Of a DNA stretch of 64,000 bases, positions 44,228 through 53,727 are shown piece by piece. Source of the stretch: Pontivivens insulae. GTDB taxonomy: Bacteria > Pseudomonadota > Alphaproteobacteria > Rhodobacterales > Rhodobacteraceae. Position numbers and translations under genes: made by a program. The stretch covers positions 744,001 through 808,000 of the forward strand of contig NZ_OMKW01000001.1 of the NCBI RefSeq assembly GCF_900302495.1, written 5' to 3'. The notes below the pieces were generated by a model, which ran no database searches, was not told the DNA's origin, and saw nothing but the letters and a program-made list of their open reading frames with translations. Each line of letters begins with the position of its first letter. The stretch's first letter is position 1.

Positions 44228-47200
44228 TTACCGGCCAAAGAGAACGGAGTTTGGATTGCGTTCGATGGTGCGCACGAGCGCGCCAATATCACGAGCGGCG
44301 TCACGGATTTCCGCCAATGCGCGCAGCGCTGCCTCGTTCACTTCTGACCCTTCGCCATAGCTCAGCAAGGTTGCATCCGCCGTGTTCGCGATCCGATCCA
44401 AGCGGGTCAGCAGCGCCGGGACACCCCGCGCGGCGATTGCGATGGCATCGGCCGCTTCCGTCGCGCTGGTCAGTGCACCGCTCAAACCATCGCCAATGCC
44501 CGCGCCGCGCAATTCTTGCAGGGTTAATCGCAACTCACGCAGGCTTTCGGTCAATGCGGCTGGAAGCTCCTCCGCGCCCGGCGCGCTCAACACATTGTCA
44601 GCGCTGCGCACGAGATTTTGCACGTCCCGTGCCAACTGATCGAGCGGCACTTCGTTTGCACGAACCGCCAACAGATTGAGTTCATCGATCAAGCCCGGCA
44701 CGCCGTCAGATGCGTCTGCGATGGAGGCAGCGGCGCGGCTCGCATCTTGCAGGGTCGTGGTCAACGTCTGCGCCAGCTGTCCTTCGAGCATCTGGTCCAA
44801 AAGGGTCTCCGCCGCGCCAATGGAGGCGTTCAGTGTTGCGGGGAGCGCGCGCGTCGCCGGATCGTTGAGGAGCGCGCGCAAATCTTCAAGCGCCGAGGTG
44901 GCTTCACGCGGAAGAGCGCTGAGCGCTGGGTCAGCCACAAGGCGACCCGCGGCGTCGACAACCTCTCCACCGCGCAGGACAAGCTCGTTTACGTTTCCGG
45001 GTATGTCTGCCGACGCGGAAGCGAGCGCAGCCAACTCATCAGCGGCCGTTGTCGCGCCGTCCAGAGCTGTCGCGAGCCGTTCGGGAAGGGCAGCTGCCTC
45101 AACATCCTCAAAGAACCGCCTTGCGACCCGCAGCATATCACGTGCCTCACCCGGAAGTGCGGTCGTAGCCGGATCGCCGAGAATGGTGCGTAGATCGCTC
45201 AACGCACCTTGCGCGGTGCCGGGTAGGGCGCGCGTCGCCGGATCGTCGAGGAGGGTGGAGACACTCTCAAGTGTCGAGCTGCCGCGCGCTAGTAATTCCG
45301 CGACATCTTCTGGCAGAGTCTCGGCATTCAGTACCAGCGCCCCAATGCGATCCGCCGCGACCTCAGCGCTGTCGAGCGAGCTTGCAAGCCGGTCAGCGAT
45401 GGCGGCGTTCTCAAGCTGGGTCAGGATCGTGTTCACCCGCGCCAGTGCATCGCCCAGCTGGTTTGGCGCGTTCTGAAATTCGGGGTTGTTGACCAGATCA
45501 CGCAAACCGGCGAGCACGTTGGCTGTTGTCCCCGGCAGGCGTTGTGTTGCCGGATTTGCGATCAGATCGGAGGCCGCGCGCAGCGTCGTCTGCGCATAGC
45601 TCACAGCTGTTCCCAATTCAGGCGTCAGGGTGTCCGTTGCGTCGGTCAGCGTTTGGGCCGCGGCCGATGCGTCCTGTAACGCCTGGGTCAATGCATCGAC
45701 GAGGGCCGCCTCCTCTGCCTGCTGAAGCAAAGCACGAACCGATTGAAGCGAAGCCAGTACTTCTTCAGGCGCGCGCTGTACGCCCTCTGACTGCAAAAGC
45801 CCCCGAATATCTCCCAGCATGCCGTTAAGGCCGGCGGGGAGCGAGCGGGTCGACGGATCGCGCAGAAGCAGCGTCACAGAGTCCATGGCCTGCGTCGCGG
45901 AGGCGAGGACCTCTGCAAGGGGCAGCTGATCAACACGGTTCAGCACCTCTGATGCGGTCTGCGCCATTGAGTCCGCCTCGGAGAATGCGGCAGGCATCAT
46001 CGGGAACGGTTCCGCGTCGAGACGCAGTATGTCCGCTGGTGCATCCGGCATCTCGACCAAGTCGATTTGGCGGGAACCCGACAGGATTGTGGAGGAGCTT
46101 AGCCTTGCGCGCAGGGCGTTGCTTTCAACAAGGTTCGCGAGCAATTCAAGCGTATCGCCGGGCTGCGCATCAGGTGGCAGGCCAAGTCGCCCTGGCTCGA
46201 CTTCGAACCCTGCCAGCAGTTCGACGCGGCTCGCGCCATCACGGGACGTCAGCCGGGTTGAGACGCTGGACACACGACCGACTGGAACGCCGCGATAGCT
46301 GACCGTTGATCCCACCGTCAGCCCGCCAATGGAGCCTTCAAAAACAGTTCCGATCGTAACGGGCGTTTTGGTCGCCGTGTCGAAGAGTGAGGATTGCGCC
46401 GCGCTTGCAGACTCGTAGAGGCGGAAACCGCGACCGCTACTGGCCGGACCGCCGCCGTCAAAAACCGTTTCGAATGTCACGCCACCGCGCAAAAGTGAGA
46501 CGAGAGACCCAACGTTGAGCTGAGCACCGGATAACCCCAATTCAAATGAGAAGCCAGAGGCGTTCCAAAAGCGGGAGCCTTCTGTAACGAACTCATTGTA
46601 AGGGGCATTGATGAATGCGGTATAGATCACCGATTGGCCGTCATCTGACAATGTCAGATCCTCAATCTGTCCGACCTCGACACCGCGATACAGGATTGGT
46701 GCGCCAACTCCCAGTGATGCAGTCCCGTAGGAGCGAAGCGTGATCCGAAGTCCGGGTTGGTCAATCGGGGTCAACGGCGCACGTTCTAGCCCTTCGAACT
46801 GCCTTTCAACAGGACCCGGCGTACTGGGCAGTTCTGCACCGATATAGGTGCCGCTGAGCACTGTGTTCAAACCGGAGATGCCCTGTGCGCTGATCTCAGG
46901 ACGGACAATCCAGAATTCAGCTTCTTTCGTGAAATAGGAGGCCAAATCTGGCGAAACCCGTACCTCAACCAGAACTTCGGAGAGGTCGCTGGAAAATGCG
47001 ATGCCCTCAACGGTGCCGACACGGACATCGCGATACCGAACAGGTGTTTGCCCGGCCACGAGGCCGGCCGCATTTTCGAAAGACACAAAAATGACCGGAC
47101 CGCGATCAGACCAAGTTTGCCAGGCGACATAGAGCGCGACCAATACTGCGAAAACTGGTACGAGCCAGACGATCGAAACCCGCTCCCAAAGCGGAGGTCG

Positions 47201-47239
47201 GCGCTCTTCTATACGGGGCTCTGCCGGTCCGTCAGTCAC
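44228..47239 (-). CDS. pqiB: PqiB-like MCE protein with long repeat-rich C-terminus
   Basis: A 1003-residue inner-membrane-anchored protein. One transmembrane helix lies at ~20-42. Three MCE domains follow, each with a YRxxxVG motif: VRYRDVRVGTV near 68, ILYRGVEVGQI near 180 and VSYRGVPVGRV near 312. From about residue 425 the chain is helical, with at least five imperfect repeats of the type (D/N)PATRALP followed by LxxLRxLL. E. coli PqiB has about 550 residues, so the C-terminus is nearly twice as long. GTG start, GTGA overlap with the upstream pqiA half. Role by family: a lipid bridge across the periplasm. Confidence 0.92.
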   Translation of the reverse strand: MTDGPAEPRIEERRPPLWERVSIVWLVPVFAVLVALYVAWQTWSDRGPVIFVSFENAAGLVAGQTPVRYRDVRVGTVEGIAFSSDLSEVLVEVRVSPDLASYFTKEAEFWIVRPEISAQGISGLNTVLSGTYIGAELPSTPGPVERQFEGLERAPLTPIDQPGLRITLRSYGTASLGVGAPILYRGVEVGQIEDLTLSDDGQSVIYTAFINAPYNEFVTEGSRFWNASGFSFELGLSGAQLNVGSLVSLLRGGVTFETVFDGGGPASSGRGFRLYESASAAQSSLFDTATKTPVTIGTVFEGSIGGLTVGSTVSYRGVPVGRVSSVSTRLTSRDGASRVELLAGFEVEPGRLGLPPDAQPGDTLELLANLVESNALRARLSSSTILSGSRQIDLVEMPDAPADILRLDAEPFPMMPAAFSEADSMAQTASEVLNRVDQLPLAEVLASATQAMDSVTLLLRDPSTRSLPAGLNGMLGDIRGLLQSEGVQRAPEEVLASLQSVRALLQQAEEAALVDALTQALQDASAAAQTLTDATDTLTPELGTAVSYAQTTLRAASDLIANPATQRLPGTTANVLAGLRDLVNNPEFQNAPNQLGDALARVNTILTQLENAAIADRLASSLDSAEVAADRIGALVLNAETLPEDVAELLARGSSTLESVSTLLDDPATRALPGTAQGALSDLRTILGDPATTALPGEARDMLRVARRFFEDVEAAALPERLATALDGATTAADELAALASASADIPGNVNELVLRGGEVVDAAGRLVADPALSALPREATSALEDLRALLNDPATRALPATLNASIGAAETLLDQMLEGQLAQTLTTTLQDASRAAASIADASDGVPGLIDELNLLAVRANEVPLDQLARDVQNLVRSADNVLSAPGAEELPAALTESLRELRLTLQELRGAGIGDGLSGALTSATEAADAIAIAARGVPALLTRLDRIANTADATLLSYGEGSEVNEAALRALAEIRDAARDIGALVRTIERNPNSVLFGR

Positions 47240-47880
47240 GCCTGTTTCTCCATCTTTGATTTTGCTGGAAGGGTGTCCCAGATCAGTCGGGGGTCAAATG
47301 CCTGCGCGGACAGCATCGTGAAAGCGACGGACAATGCAAAACAAATCGCTGCAGGCCCGGGGTTCACCTCTGCTGCAGCACCCAATTGGACCAGCGCTGC
47401 CAGCAAGGCCACAACAAAGACGTCGACCATCGACCATCGACCAACAAATTCGATGACTTCGTGCAGATGGATGCGGGCTTTTTGACTGAGGCGGGAGGGC
47501 CGCATAATCGACAGTGCAAGTAAGGCAATGACCAGGAATTTGCTCATCGGCACGACCACAGATGCCACAAAGATGATAAGCGCAATTCCGACGCTGCCAT
47601 ATTCGATCAAGACAATCACGCCGCCAATGATCGTATCTGCACTTTCGCGGCCAAGCTGGCGCGTGGTTAGCATTGGGTACAGGTTCGCCGGAATGTAGGC
47701 GAGAAAGCCAGCAATCCACCACGCCCAGACCCTTTGCAAGGATTGCGGCTTACGCGAACGTAGCCGCGCATTGCATCGCGGGCACCTTTGCAAATCCTTT
47801 TCAGATACCAGTTCGCAACGATGGCACGCGACCAGACCGGCCTCGCGCGCTGTCACTCCATATCGTCGATCAGGGACCAT
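47236..47880 (-). CDS. pqiA: PqiA-like membrane protein, second half
   Basis: A 214-residue membrane protein corresponding to the C-terminal half of E. coli PqiA. It begins with a zinc ribbon, VACHRCELVSEKDLQRCPRC (CxxC and CxxC), then four helices (about 50-70, 80-105, 110-135, 165-205). IPANLYPMLTTRQLG is the typical PqiA sequence. ATG at 47880 overlaps the preceding half by 28 bases; a GTG at 47856 giving a 4-base overlap is an alternative start. Its partner is encoded directly upstream. Confidence 0.88.
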   Translation of the reverse strand: MVPDRRYGVTAREAGLVACHRCELVSEKDLQRCPRCNARLRSRKPQSLQRVWAWWIAGFLAYIPANLYPMLTTRQLGRESADTIIGGVIVLIEYGSVGIALIIFVASVVVPMSKFLVIALLALSIMRPSRLSQKARIHLHEVIEFVGRWSMVDVFVVALLAALVQLGAAAEVNPGPAAICFALSVAFTMLSAQAFDPRLIWDTLPAKSKMEKQA

Positions 47881-48455
47881 ATCGCTGCAGAATCCGTCGT
47901 GTTGCGCTCGAAAGCGATGATAAGTGTGGCGGCGCAAAACGCCCAGAAGGCCGCGCCAAACCCAACATGGGCCAGATCGATGATTTTCACCAACGCAACA
48001 GCCGACCCCAAAAAAAAGATCTCCGCCATTGCCCAGGGTCGCAGAGCCTGGCTGAGCCGGAAAGCCTGCGCCGCCTTGTCGGGAATGGGGTAACCGAAAC
48101 GAATGGGGCCGAGCGCGTAGACAAGGATTGCCGCACGCAGAAACGGAATACCCACAATTGTCAGTGCGACGGCAATAGTAAGCGGTGCGGTCCAGCCCGA
48201 CATGAAGACCAACGCGATTTCGATCAGAGTGGCCGAGTTCGACAAGCCCAGCTCACTGATCGAGAGAAACGGGAAGAACAATGCGAAGAAGATTAGAACC
48301 GTCACAGCAACCGCCATCGCCAATGTGCGGTCTAGCGAAACCCGTTGGCCCGATACGATGACTGTATCGCACCGGCGACACCGTGCGCGGCGTCCCGGCG
48401 CAAGGTCAGGCACCTCGTGCAACAGATCACAGGCAGGACAGGCGAGAAGCGTCAT
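47853..48455 (-). CDS. pqiA: PqiA-like membrane protein, first half
   Basis: A 200-residue membrane protein corresponding to the N-terminal half of E. coli PqiA. Zinc ribbon CPACDLLHEVPDLAPGRRARCRRC, then about four helices, with FFPFLSISELGLSNSATLIE in the first periplasmic loop. In E. coli the two halves form a single chain of about 417 residues; here they are two overlapping genes. First gene of the operon pqiA1-pqiA2-pqiB-pqiC-PPOX. The second in-frame ATG (48455) is chosen because the zinc ribbon starts there. Confidence 0.88.
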   Translation of the reverse strand: MTLLACPACDLLHEVPDLAPGRRARCRRCDTVIVSGQRVSLDRTLAMAVAVTVLIFFALFFPFLSISELGLSNSATLIEIALVFMSGWTAPLTIAVALTIVGIPFLRAAILVYALGPIRFGYPIPDKAAQAFRLSQALRPWAMAEIFFLGSAVALVKIIDLAHVGFGAAFWAFCAATLIIAFERNTTDSAAIWSLIDDME

Positions 48456-48549
48456 TGTGCTATTGTAGGCCGGAGCTGCGCACGGTTCCACTCCGCATCA
48501 AGCAGGGGCGCCTCTTTGCCAAAACCCGCAAACTCTCAGCCGAAAGTGG

Positions 48550-48590
48550 AAAAGCGCGCGTGCTGTGATGGCGGTACCGTCTACAGCACG
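48550..48590 (-). terminator. Terminator of the hslVU operon
   Basis: CGTGCTGT (read on the minus strand from 48590) pairs with ACAGCACG ending at 48559, an 8-bp perfect stem that starts inside the hslU stop region. A GC-rich spacer of five bases and TTTT (48553-48550) follow. Confidence 0.65.
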
Positions 48591-49888
48591 TAGCGGCTGA
48601 GATCTGTCGACCGGCTCAGTTCGCCCAGATGGGTTTCGACGAACGCAGCGTCCACTTCGATGCTCTCCCCCGAACGGTCCGGTGCGGTGAAGCTGAGTTC
48701 TTCAAACACCCGTTCAAGCACTGTGTAGAGCCTGCGTGCGCCGATATTCTCCACATTCGTGTTCACCTCTGCCGCGATGCGCGCGAGCGCTGCAATGCCG
48801 TCTTCGGTAAACGTCACCGTGACACCTTCAGTGCCCAGCAAGGCCGTGTACTGACGGGTAAGCGCGTTGTCGGTTTCCGTTAGGATGCGGACGAAATCTT
48901 CCTCCGTCAGTGCGCGAAGCTCGACCCGGATTGGAAGACGGCCCTGAAGCTCAGGCAGCAGGTCCGAGGGTTTTGCGATGTGGAACGCGCCACTTGCAAT
49001 GAACAGAATATGATCCGTTTTCACCGGTCCGTGCTTGGTGGAAACGGTTGTTCCCTCGATCAGTGGCAGCAGGTCGCGCTGAACACCTTCACGACTGACC
49101 TCACCGCCACGTGCATCCTGGCGGGTGGCCACCTTGTCGATTTCATCCAGGAACACGATCCCGGATTGTTCAACGGCCTGTACCGCGTCCCGTGTCAGCG
49201 CTTCCTCGTCAAGCAGCGCGTCAGCCTCTTCCGCGATCAGCACTTCATAGCTGTCGGCGACACGCATCTTCTTGCGAACCGTGCGCCCGCCCATCGCCTT
49301 GCCGAACAGCGCACCCAGATCCATCATCTGACCACCGCCCGGAGGCATTCCGGGGATGTCCATGCCACCCAACGGATTCGAGGTATCGCGGACCTCCAAT
49401 TCGATCTCGGTGTCATCAAGCAAACCGTCGCGAAGCTTCTTTCGGAACATCTCGCGCGTCTGTTCGCGTGCGCCGTCACCGGCAAGGGCCGCGATGACCC
49501 GCGCCTCGGCGGCTTCGTGGGCGCGCGCTTTCACTTCCTCCCGCTTGAAATCACGGGTCATCGCAATGGACGCATCGACAAGATCGCGGATGATCTGTTC
49601 CACATCGCGACCGACATAGCCAACCTCGGTAAATTTCGTGGCCTCAACCTTGATGAAAGGCGCGCGCGCCAGTTTTGCCAAACGTCGGCTGATTTCGGTC
49701 TTGCCGACGCCCGTCGGCCCAATCATCAGGATGTTCTTTGGATAGACCTCCTCGGCCATCGCATCATCCAATTGGCGGCGACGCCAACGATTGCGCAGCG
49801 CGACTGAGACGGCGCGTTTCGCGTCCTTCTGCCCGATGATGAAACGGTCAAGCTCCGAAACGATTTCGCGCGGGGTAAGGTCAGTCAT
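48581..49888 (-). CDS. hslU: ATP-dependent protease ATPase subunit HslU
   Basis: Unfoldase of the HslUV (ClpYQ) protease, 435 residues. [20 protein letters not shown] at the N-terminus, Walker [11 protein letters not shown] near residue 60, the pore loop GYVGRD near residue 91, Walker [12 protein letters not shown] near residue 250, and sensor segments [19 protein letters not shown] near the C-terminus. The chain ends LSRYVL, the tail that docks into HslV. The ATG at 49888 is chosen from homology; the open frame extends 43 codons more. Preceded by a small membrane-protein gene. Confidence 0.97.
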   Translation of the reverse strand: MTDLTPREIVSELDRFIIGQKDAKRAVSVALRNRWRRRQLDDAMAEEVYPKNILMIGPTGVGKTEISRRLAKLARAPFIKVEATKFTEVGYVGRDVEQIIRDLVDASIAMTRDFKREEVKARAHEAAEARVIAALAGDGAREQTREMFRKKLRDGLLDDTEIELEVRDTSNPLGGMDIPGMPPGGGQMMDLGALFGKAMGGRTVRKKMRVADSYEVLIAEEADALLDEEALTRDAVQAVEQSGIVFLDEIDKVATRQDARGGEVSREGVQRDLLPLIEGTTVSTKHGPVKTDHILFIASGAFHIAKPSDLLPELQGRLPIRVELRALTEEDFVRILTETDNALTRQYTALLGTEGVTVTFTEDGIAALARIAAEVNTNVENIGARRLYTVLERVFEELSFTAPDRSGESIEVDAAFVETHLGELSRSTDLSRYVL

Positions 49889-49956
49889 GCATAATCCTCT
49901 TTGCTGTCCCCCAGATAAGCGCATGCGGCCGGGGCGCAAGGTTCGAGACGCGGCGC

Positions 49957-50286
49957 TCAGAAGTCGTCGGCCGGCTCCTGGTCCTGATCCAGCGGCGCAC
50001 GAGAGATGAGCGCCCAAGCTTCCTTGCCACTCTTCATCCGCCCGCCACGTGCGTCGAGTTCGATGAGCAGCGAACGGGTTTCATCTTCGCTGGCACCGAT
50101 TGTGCGCGATAGACGTTCGATAGACGTGAATGTGCGATTACTCGCGCTCAGCATCTTGCGTAGCAGCTCTTTGCGCGGCCGTGCCCAGCGTTTCTCACGT
50201 TGGTGCTGACGCCACATTTCAAGCAAGAGCGGGCTGATGAACGCGCCGACAAGGCCGCCTGTGATGACCAGTGCGAGATCGTTCAT
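49957..50286 (-). CDS. Small membrane protein between hslV and hslU
   Basis: A 109-residue protein I cannot assign. One hydrophobic helix at the N-terminus ([20 protein letters not shown]) is followed by a basic stretch ([20 protein letters not shown]) and a C-terminal part, [20 protein letters not shown], that resembles a winged-helix fragment. It is inserted 14 bases after hslV and 68 bases before hslU. A role in the HslUV system is only suggested by position. Confidence 0.7.
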   Translation of the reverse strand: MNDLALVITGGLVGAFISPLLLEMWRQHQREKRWARPRKELLRKMLSASNRTFTSIERLSRTIGASEDETRSLLIELDARGGRMKSGKEAWALISRAPLDQDQEPADDF

Positions 50287-50300
50287 AGCCGCCGATCCTG

Positions 50301-50858
50301 TTATCCGATGACTTCGACCACGGCATTGCCGTTGGTGTAGACACAAATGTCGGCTGCAATGGAGAGAGCCCGCCGCGCAATCGCCTCTGCATCCATCTCC
50401 TGATCCATCAGCGCGCGCGCAGCAGCCAATGCGAAATTCCCGCCGGAACCCACTGCGGCGATGTCATGCTCGGGCTCCAACACATCACCTGCACCGGTGA
50501 CAATGAACAGGTCACGACCATCGGTGACAATCAGCATCGCTTCGAGGTTCCGCAGATACTTATCCGTCCGCCAGTCTTTGGCGAGGTCGACACAGGCCCG
50601 CGCCAATTGGCCTGGTGCAGCCTCTAGCTTTGCCTCCAAACGCTCCAGCAACGTGAACGCGTCTGCGGTCGATCCTGCAAACCCGCATATAACATCGGAC
50701 CCATCAGGCGAAAGGCGACGCACCTTGCGCGCAGTTCCTTTCATAACAGTCGGTCCTACACTGACCTGGCCATCGCCTACGACAGCCACCTTGCCGTTCT
50801 TGCGCACGGCCACAATCGTCGTGCCGTGCCATCCGGGAAATCTTTGTTGTTCGCTCAT
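50301..50858 (-). CDS. hslV: ATP-dependent protease subunit HslV
   Basis: Proteasome-like peptidase of HslUV, 185 residues. After a propeptide of about 12 residues ([12 protein letters not shown]) comes [20 protein letters not shown], whose first Thr becomes the N-terminal nucleophile. Also [28 protein letters not shown] and [22 protein letters not shown] stands 9 bases before the ATG, just after the stop of the rhomboid gene, so the two are coupled. An upstream in-frame ATG at 50873 is less well placed. Confidence 0.97.
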   Translation of the reverse strand: MSEQQRFPGWHGTTIVAVRKNGKVAVVGDGQVSVGPTVMKGTARKVRRLSPDGSDVICGFAGSTADAFTLLERLEAKLEAAPGQLARACVDLAKDWRTDKYLRNLEAMLIVTDGRDLFIVTGAGDVLEPEHDIAAVGSGGNFALAAARALMDQEMDAEAIARRALSIAADICVYTNGNAVVEVIG

Positions 50859-50869
50859 CGCGATCTCCT

Positions 50870-51535
50870 TCATGCCCGTCCGGGGCGCCGTGCGAGGTAA
50901 GGCGCGATCAGCCAGCCTGCAACCCCACCGCCAAGGTGGGCCTGCCAGGCCAATCCGCCCTGAAGCGCGAAAGCGAGGGCAATGTTCAATACGATCATGC
51001 CGAGCACGAATAGTCCGACCCCCCGTACCGATTGACCGGTCGCGCGCAGCGCGTTGAATTCCCATCGCTTCCATGCCCCCAGAAAGCCGAAGACCGCACC
51101 GGATGCGCCGACCATTGGCACCAACTCGACAGGCGCCAGCAGCCAGAAACCGATGCCGCCTGCGATCGCGGTCAGTGCAAACAGGATGAGGGCCCGAAAC
51201 TGCCCGCAGATCGTTGCGACAAGCTTCCCAACAGAAAGCAGGACGACAGTGTTCATCGCGACGTGGGCTGCGCCGCCATGCAAGAAGGCGTGCGATAGGA
51301 ACATTGTCCATTGCTGGCCGCGAAACAGGCCCGACATTCCGTCAAGCAACGTTATCCAGAACGCTCCATAGTACATCAGAGTGTTGCGGCTGACTGGCCC
51401 TACCCCGGCATCCCCCAGGGAAGCCGCGATCTCAATGACGATCATTACCCCCACCAGTATCCAAAGCAGGGCGATGGACGGTTCACGTGATGGTTGGGCA
51501 GAGTGCGTTTGATCGTTTTCAGTCATAGTGTCCAT
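50870..51535 (-). CDS. Rhomboid-family intramembrane serine protease
   Basis: A 221-residue membrane protein with about six helices. The catalytic Ser is in [20 protein letters not shown] near residue 145 (GxSG motif), and the catalytic His is in [19 protein letters not shown] near residue 200. [20 protein letters not shown] is the conserved HxxxHxxxN region. It would cleave membrane proteins within the bilayer. It ends 12 bases before the hslV start. The first of two close ATG codons is used; neither has a strong ribosome site. Confidence 0.93.
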   Translation of the reverse strand: MDTMTENDQTHSAQPSREPSIALLWILVGVMIVIEIAASLGDAGVGPVSRNTLMYYGAFWITLLDGMSGLFRGQQWTMFLSHAFLHGGAAHVAMNTVVLLSVGKLVATICGQFRALILFALTAIAGGIGFWLLAPVELVPMVGASGAVFGFLGAWKRWEFNALRATGQSVRGVGLFVLGMIVLNIALAFALQGGLAWQAHLGGGVAGWLIAPYLARRPGRA

Positions 51536-51653
51536 ATATGCCCGTCGAAGACGGGTGTGAAAGAGGGGGGCGGCTGTTTCCTGCTCTCACTTCACCTTGA
51601 CCGGTCAGGCTGCGGCCTTCACCGTGACCAATGCGACGGCTGGGGGAGGTCAG

Positions 51654-52868
51654 ATGGCACATGAGTTCGATGAGCAGACCCGAAGGCAGCTTCAATGGAG
51701 TGTTGGGTACGCGATTGAGCATGTTCCGCACTATTCGGTGCTGGCCAATTTCGGCGGCTCAGGCTGGATAGAACAGCTTGATCAAAAGGTTTTTTCCAGC
51801 TTGCCGCTCACCACCAAAGGCGACTTGCGCGCATATCCCATGCTGGCGATGTCGGCGGTGCCGCAGTCGGAGTTGGTACGGGTTCTTGCGACTTCGGGCA
51901 CAACTGGCCCTGCGGTTCTGAGCGGTGAGACTGCGAATGATGCCACCGCCTCAGCCGAGACAATTGCGTCCGCAATCAGGCAGATCGGTTTGGCCGAAGG
52001 TTCGTTGGTTGCGGTCTTGCATGGGACTGACCGGCTTGCCGATGCTCAGGCCCTGCAACGGGGGGTGGTACGCGCTGGATGTGTCGCCTTTCCGCTATCT
52101 GGTGACCTGCGGCCCCAGCATCTGGATCAGATCGTTTATGGCGCAGTGCAATGCATCTGCGCCACGCCATCGCAGATGATTGCTCTCCATGACGCTATGG
52201 GTCGTGCCGGATTTGATCCGCGTGATACTGCCCTGGAATTCGCCCTCCTGGGGGGCGAGCCGATGAGCGATGCTTTGCTCCAATGGATTGAGCGGGTCTT
52301 CGATATTGCTGTTGCTGACATATACGGTCTGGCAGAACTTGGCGGCCCCGGTGTCGCCATGGGGCAGGGGCCGCTTACAGTGACGCCGCATCGCTTTCTG
52401 GCTGAGATTGTCGATCCTGACACTGGCCAAAGTTTAGTGTCCGGCGAGCCGGGTGAGTTGGTCCTGACCAGCCTTGCTACCGAAGCTTTCCCGGTTCTGC
52501 GCTTCCGCACCCGGGATATCGCAATGCGGCAGCCAGACGGACCGAATGGGGAGCAACGGATCAGCCGCATTCAGGGCCGTTTGGACGATATTGTTGAACT
52601 CAGAGGGGAACGCATATTGCCAACCCGGATCGAGGCAGAGATTTTGGCGATCGATGGCCTGACCCCGCATTACCGTATCGTACGCCTCCGTGATGGCGAC
52701 TTGGATCGGGCGCGTGTCGAGGTGGAGGGTCTTGCCGGTGTTGAGCCGCTTACGGAACGGCTCCACGGTCAATGCTCAGATGCGTTCACTGTGCAATTGG
52801 TTGAGCCAGGGTCGCTGCCACGATCAACGGGTCGAATGATACGGTGTGTTGATGTCAGAGGATGCTGA
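51654..52868 (+). CDS. Phenylacetate-CoA ligase-like AMP-binding protein (PaaK-like)
   Basis: Adenylate-forming enzyme of 404 residues. The P-loop-like VRVLATSGTTGPAV near residue 93 and DIYGLAELGGPGVAMGQ near residue 235 are PaaK features, as are GEPGELVLTSLATEAFPVLR and FRTRDIAM. The C-terminal domain begins RISRIQGRLDDIVELRGERI. Shorter and more divergent than typical PaaK (about 435 residues), so the acid activated may not be phenylacetate. GGGGGAGG before the ATG. It overlaps the PaaX-like gene by 17 bases. No other paa genes are here. Confidence 0.85.
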   Translation: MAHEFDEQTRRQLQWSVGYAIEHVPHYSVLANFGGSGWIEQLDQKVFSSLPLTTKGDLRAYPMLAMSAVPQSELVRVLATSGTTGPAVLSGETANDATASAETIASAIRQIGLAEGSLVAVLHGTDRLADAQALQRGVVRAGCVAFPLSGDLRPQHLDQIVYGAVQCICATPSQMIALHDAMGRAGFDPRDTALEFALLGGEPMSDALLQWIERVFDIAVADIYGLAELGGPGVAMGQGPLTVTPHRFLAEIVDPDTGQSLVSGEPGELVLTSLATEAFPVLRFRTRDIAMRQPDGPNGEQRISRIQGRLDDIVELRGERILPTRIEAEILAIDGLTPHYRIVRLRDGDLDRARVEVEGLAGVEPLTERLHGQCSDAFTVQLVEPGSLPRSTGRMIRCVDVRGC

Positions 52869-53727
52869 TATCGGGCCCGCGGCTGCATTGCTTAACGCTG
52901 GTTCCAAAGCTCGCGTCCCGCTCCGTTCGGTCTTGATGACGATCTTCATCGATGTCGGGATGCCACGCGGTGGTGTTCTGACGGCCGGAGGGCTTCAGAG
53001 CCTTCTGGCGGGATTGGGCTATTCGAAAGGCGCTGTCCGCACAGCGCTTGTCAGGGCTGTGCAAGCTGGTGATCTGGTTCGCGCCCAGACGGTCGATGGT
53101 GCTGCTGGCTACGGCTTTTCGACATCCAGAAGGATCACCGCAGGGCGCGCTGTTCGGCGCTTATATGCCGCGCGCTCCCCGATTGAGGCGCCAAGCTGGC
53201 TGCTCGTCCATGTTACGGATTTGCGCCCTGAGGAGCGGGATAGGTTAAGCAGAGCCGGGTTTCGTTCGGTGCGGCGGGGCCTTCACATCCGCCCGGAAAC
53301 GGATATTTCCGTTGAACAAGCCATTCCCGTCCGGGCTATCGTGGCGCGTGGCCGTCTCACACTCCCACCGGATGCGGTGAAGCCCTTCAGACCCGAAAAT
53401 CTGCGGCAAGAATTCGACGAGATTGCTTTGGCACTGACTGCGCTGTTGGAGCAGTCAGACGATTTGGTCGACCTTCCCGTCGAGCAGGTCGCCTCCGTGC
53501 GCATTGCGGCCCTACACCGCTGGCGTCACTTGATGGCCGAGTTTGAGCCCCTGCCAGGTGCGTCGGGGGCAGATGACGGATGGGCTGTCGAACAGGCCCG
53601 CGCCGCCGTGATGCAAACCTACCTGCTTGCCGCTGACAGCAGTGATGAGTGGCTGGATACAGAAGTGGGCATCGCAGGACGGCGGCGCGCCACCCGGATA
53701 CGGGATCGTTTCAACCCGTCGCTTTAA
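52852..53727 (+). CDS. PaaX-like transcriptional repressor
   Basis: A 291-residue protein of the PaaX family, which represses phenylacetate genes and responds to phenylacetyl-CoA. The winged-helix part is VLTAGGLQSLLAGLGYSKGA, then VRTALVRAVQAGDLVR near residue 65. PaaX-like C-terminal segments are WLLVHVTDLRPEERDRL, FRSVRRGLHIRPE and HRWRHLMAEFEPLPG. The ATG at 52852 or a GTG at 52846 can start it. As its gene overlaps the PaaK-like one, it probably senses the CoA thioester that enzyme makes. It converges on dnaA with a 4-base overlap. Confidence 0.87.
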   Translation: MSEDADIGPAAALLNAGSKARVPLRSVLMTIFIDVGMPRGGVLTAGGLQSLLAGLGYSKGAVRTALVRAVQAGDLVRAQTVDGAAGYGFSTSRRITAGRAVRRLYAARSPIEAPSWLLVHVTDLRPEERDRLSRAGFRSVRRGLHIRPETDISVEQAIPVRAIVARGRLTLPPDAVKPFRPENLRQEFDEIALALTALLEQSDDLVDLPVEQVASVRIAALHRWRHLMAEFEPLPGASGADDGWAVEQARAAVMQTYLLAADSSDEWLDTEVGIAGRRRATRIRDRFNPSL

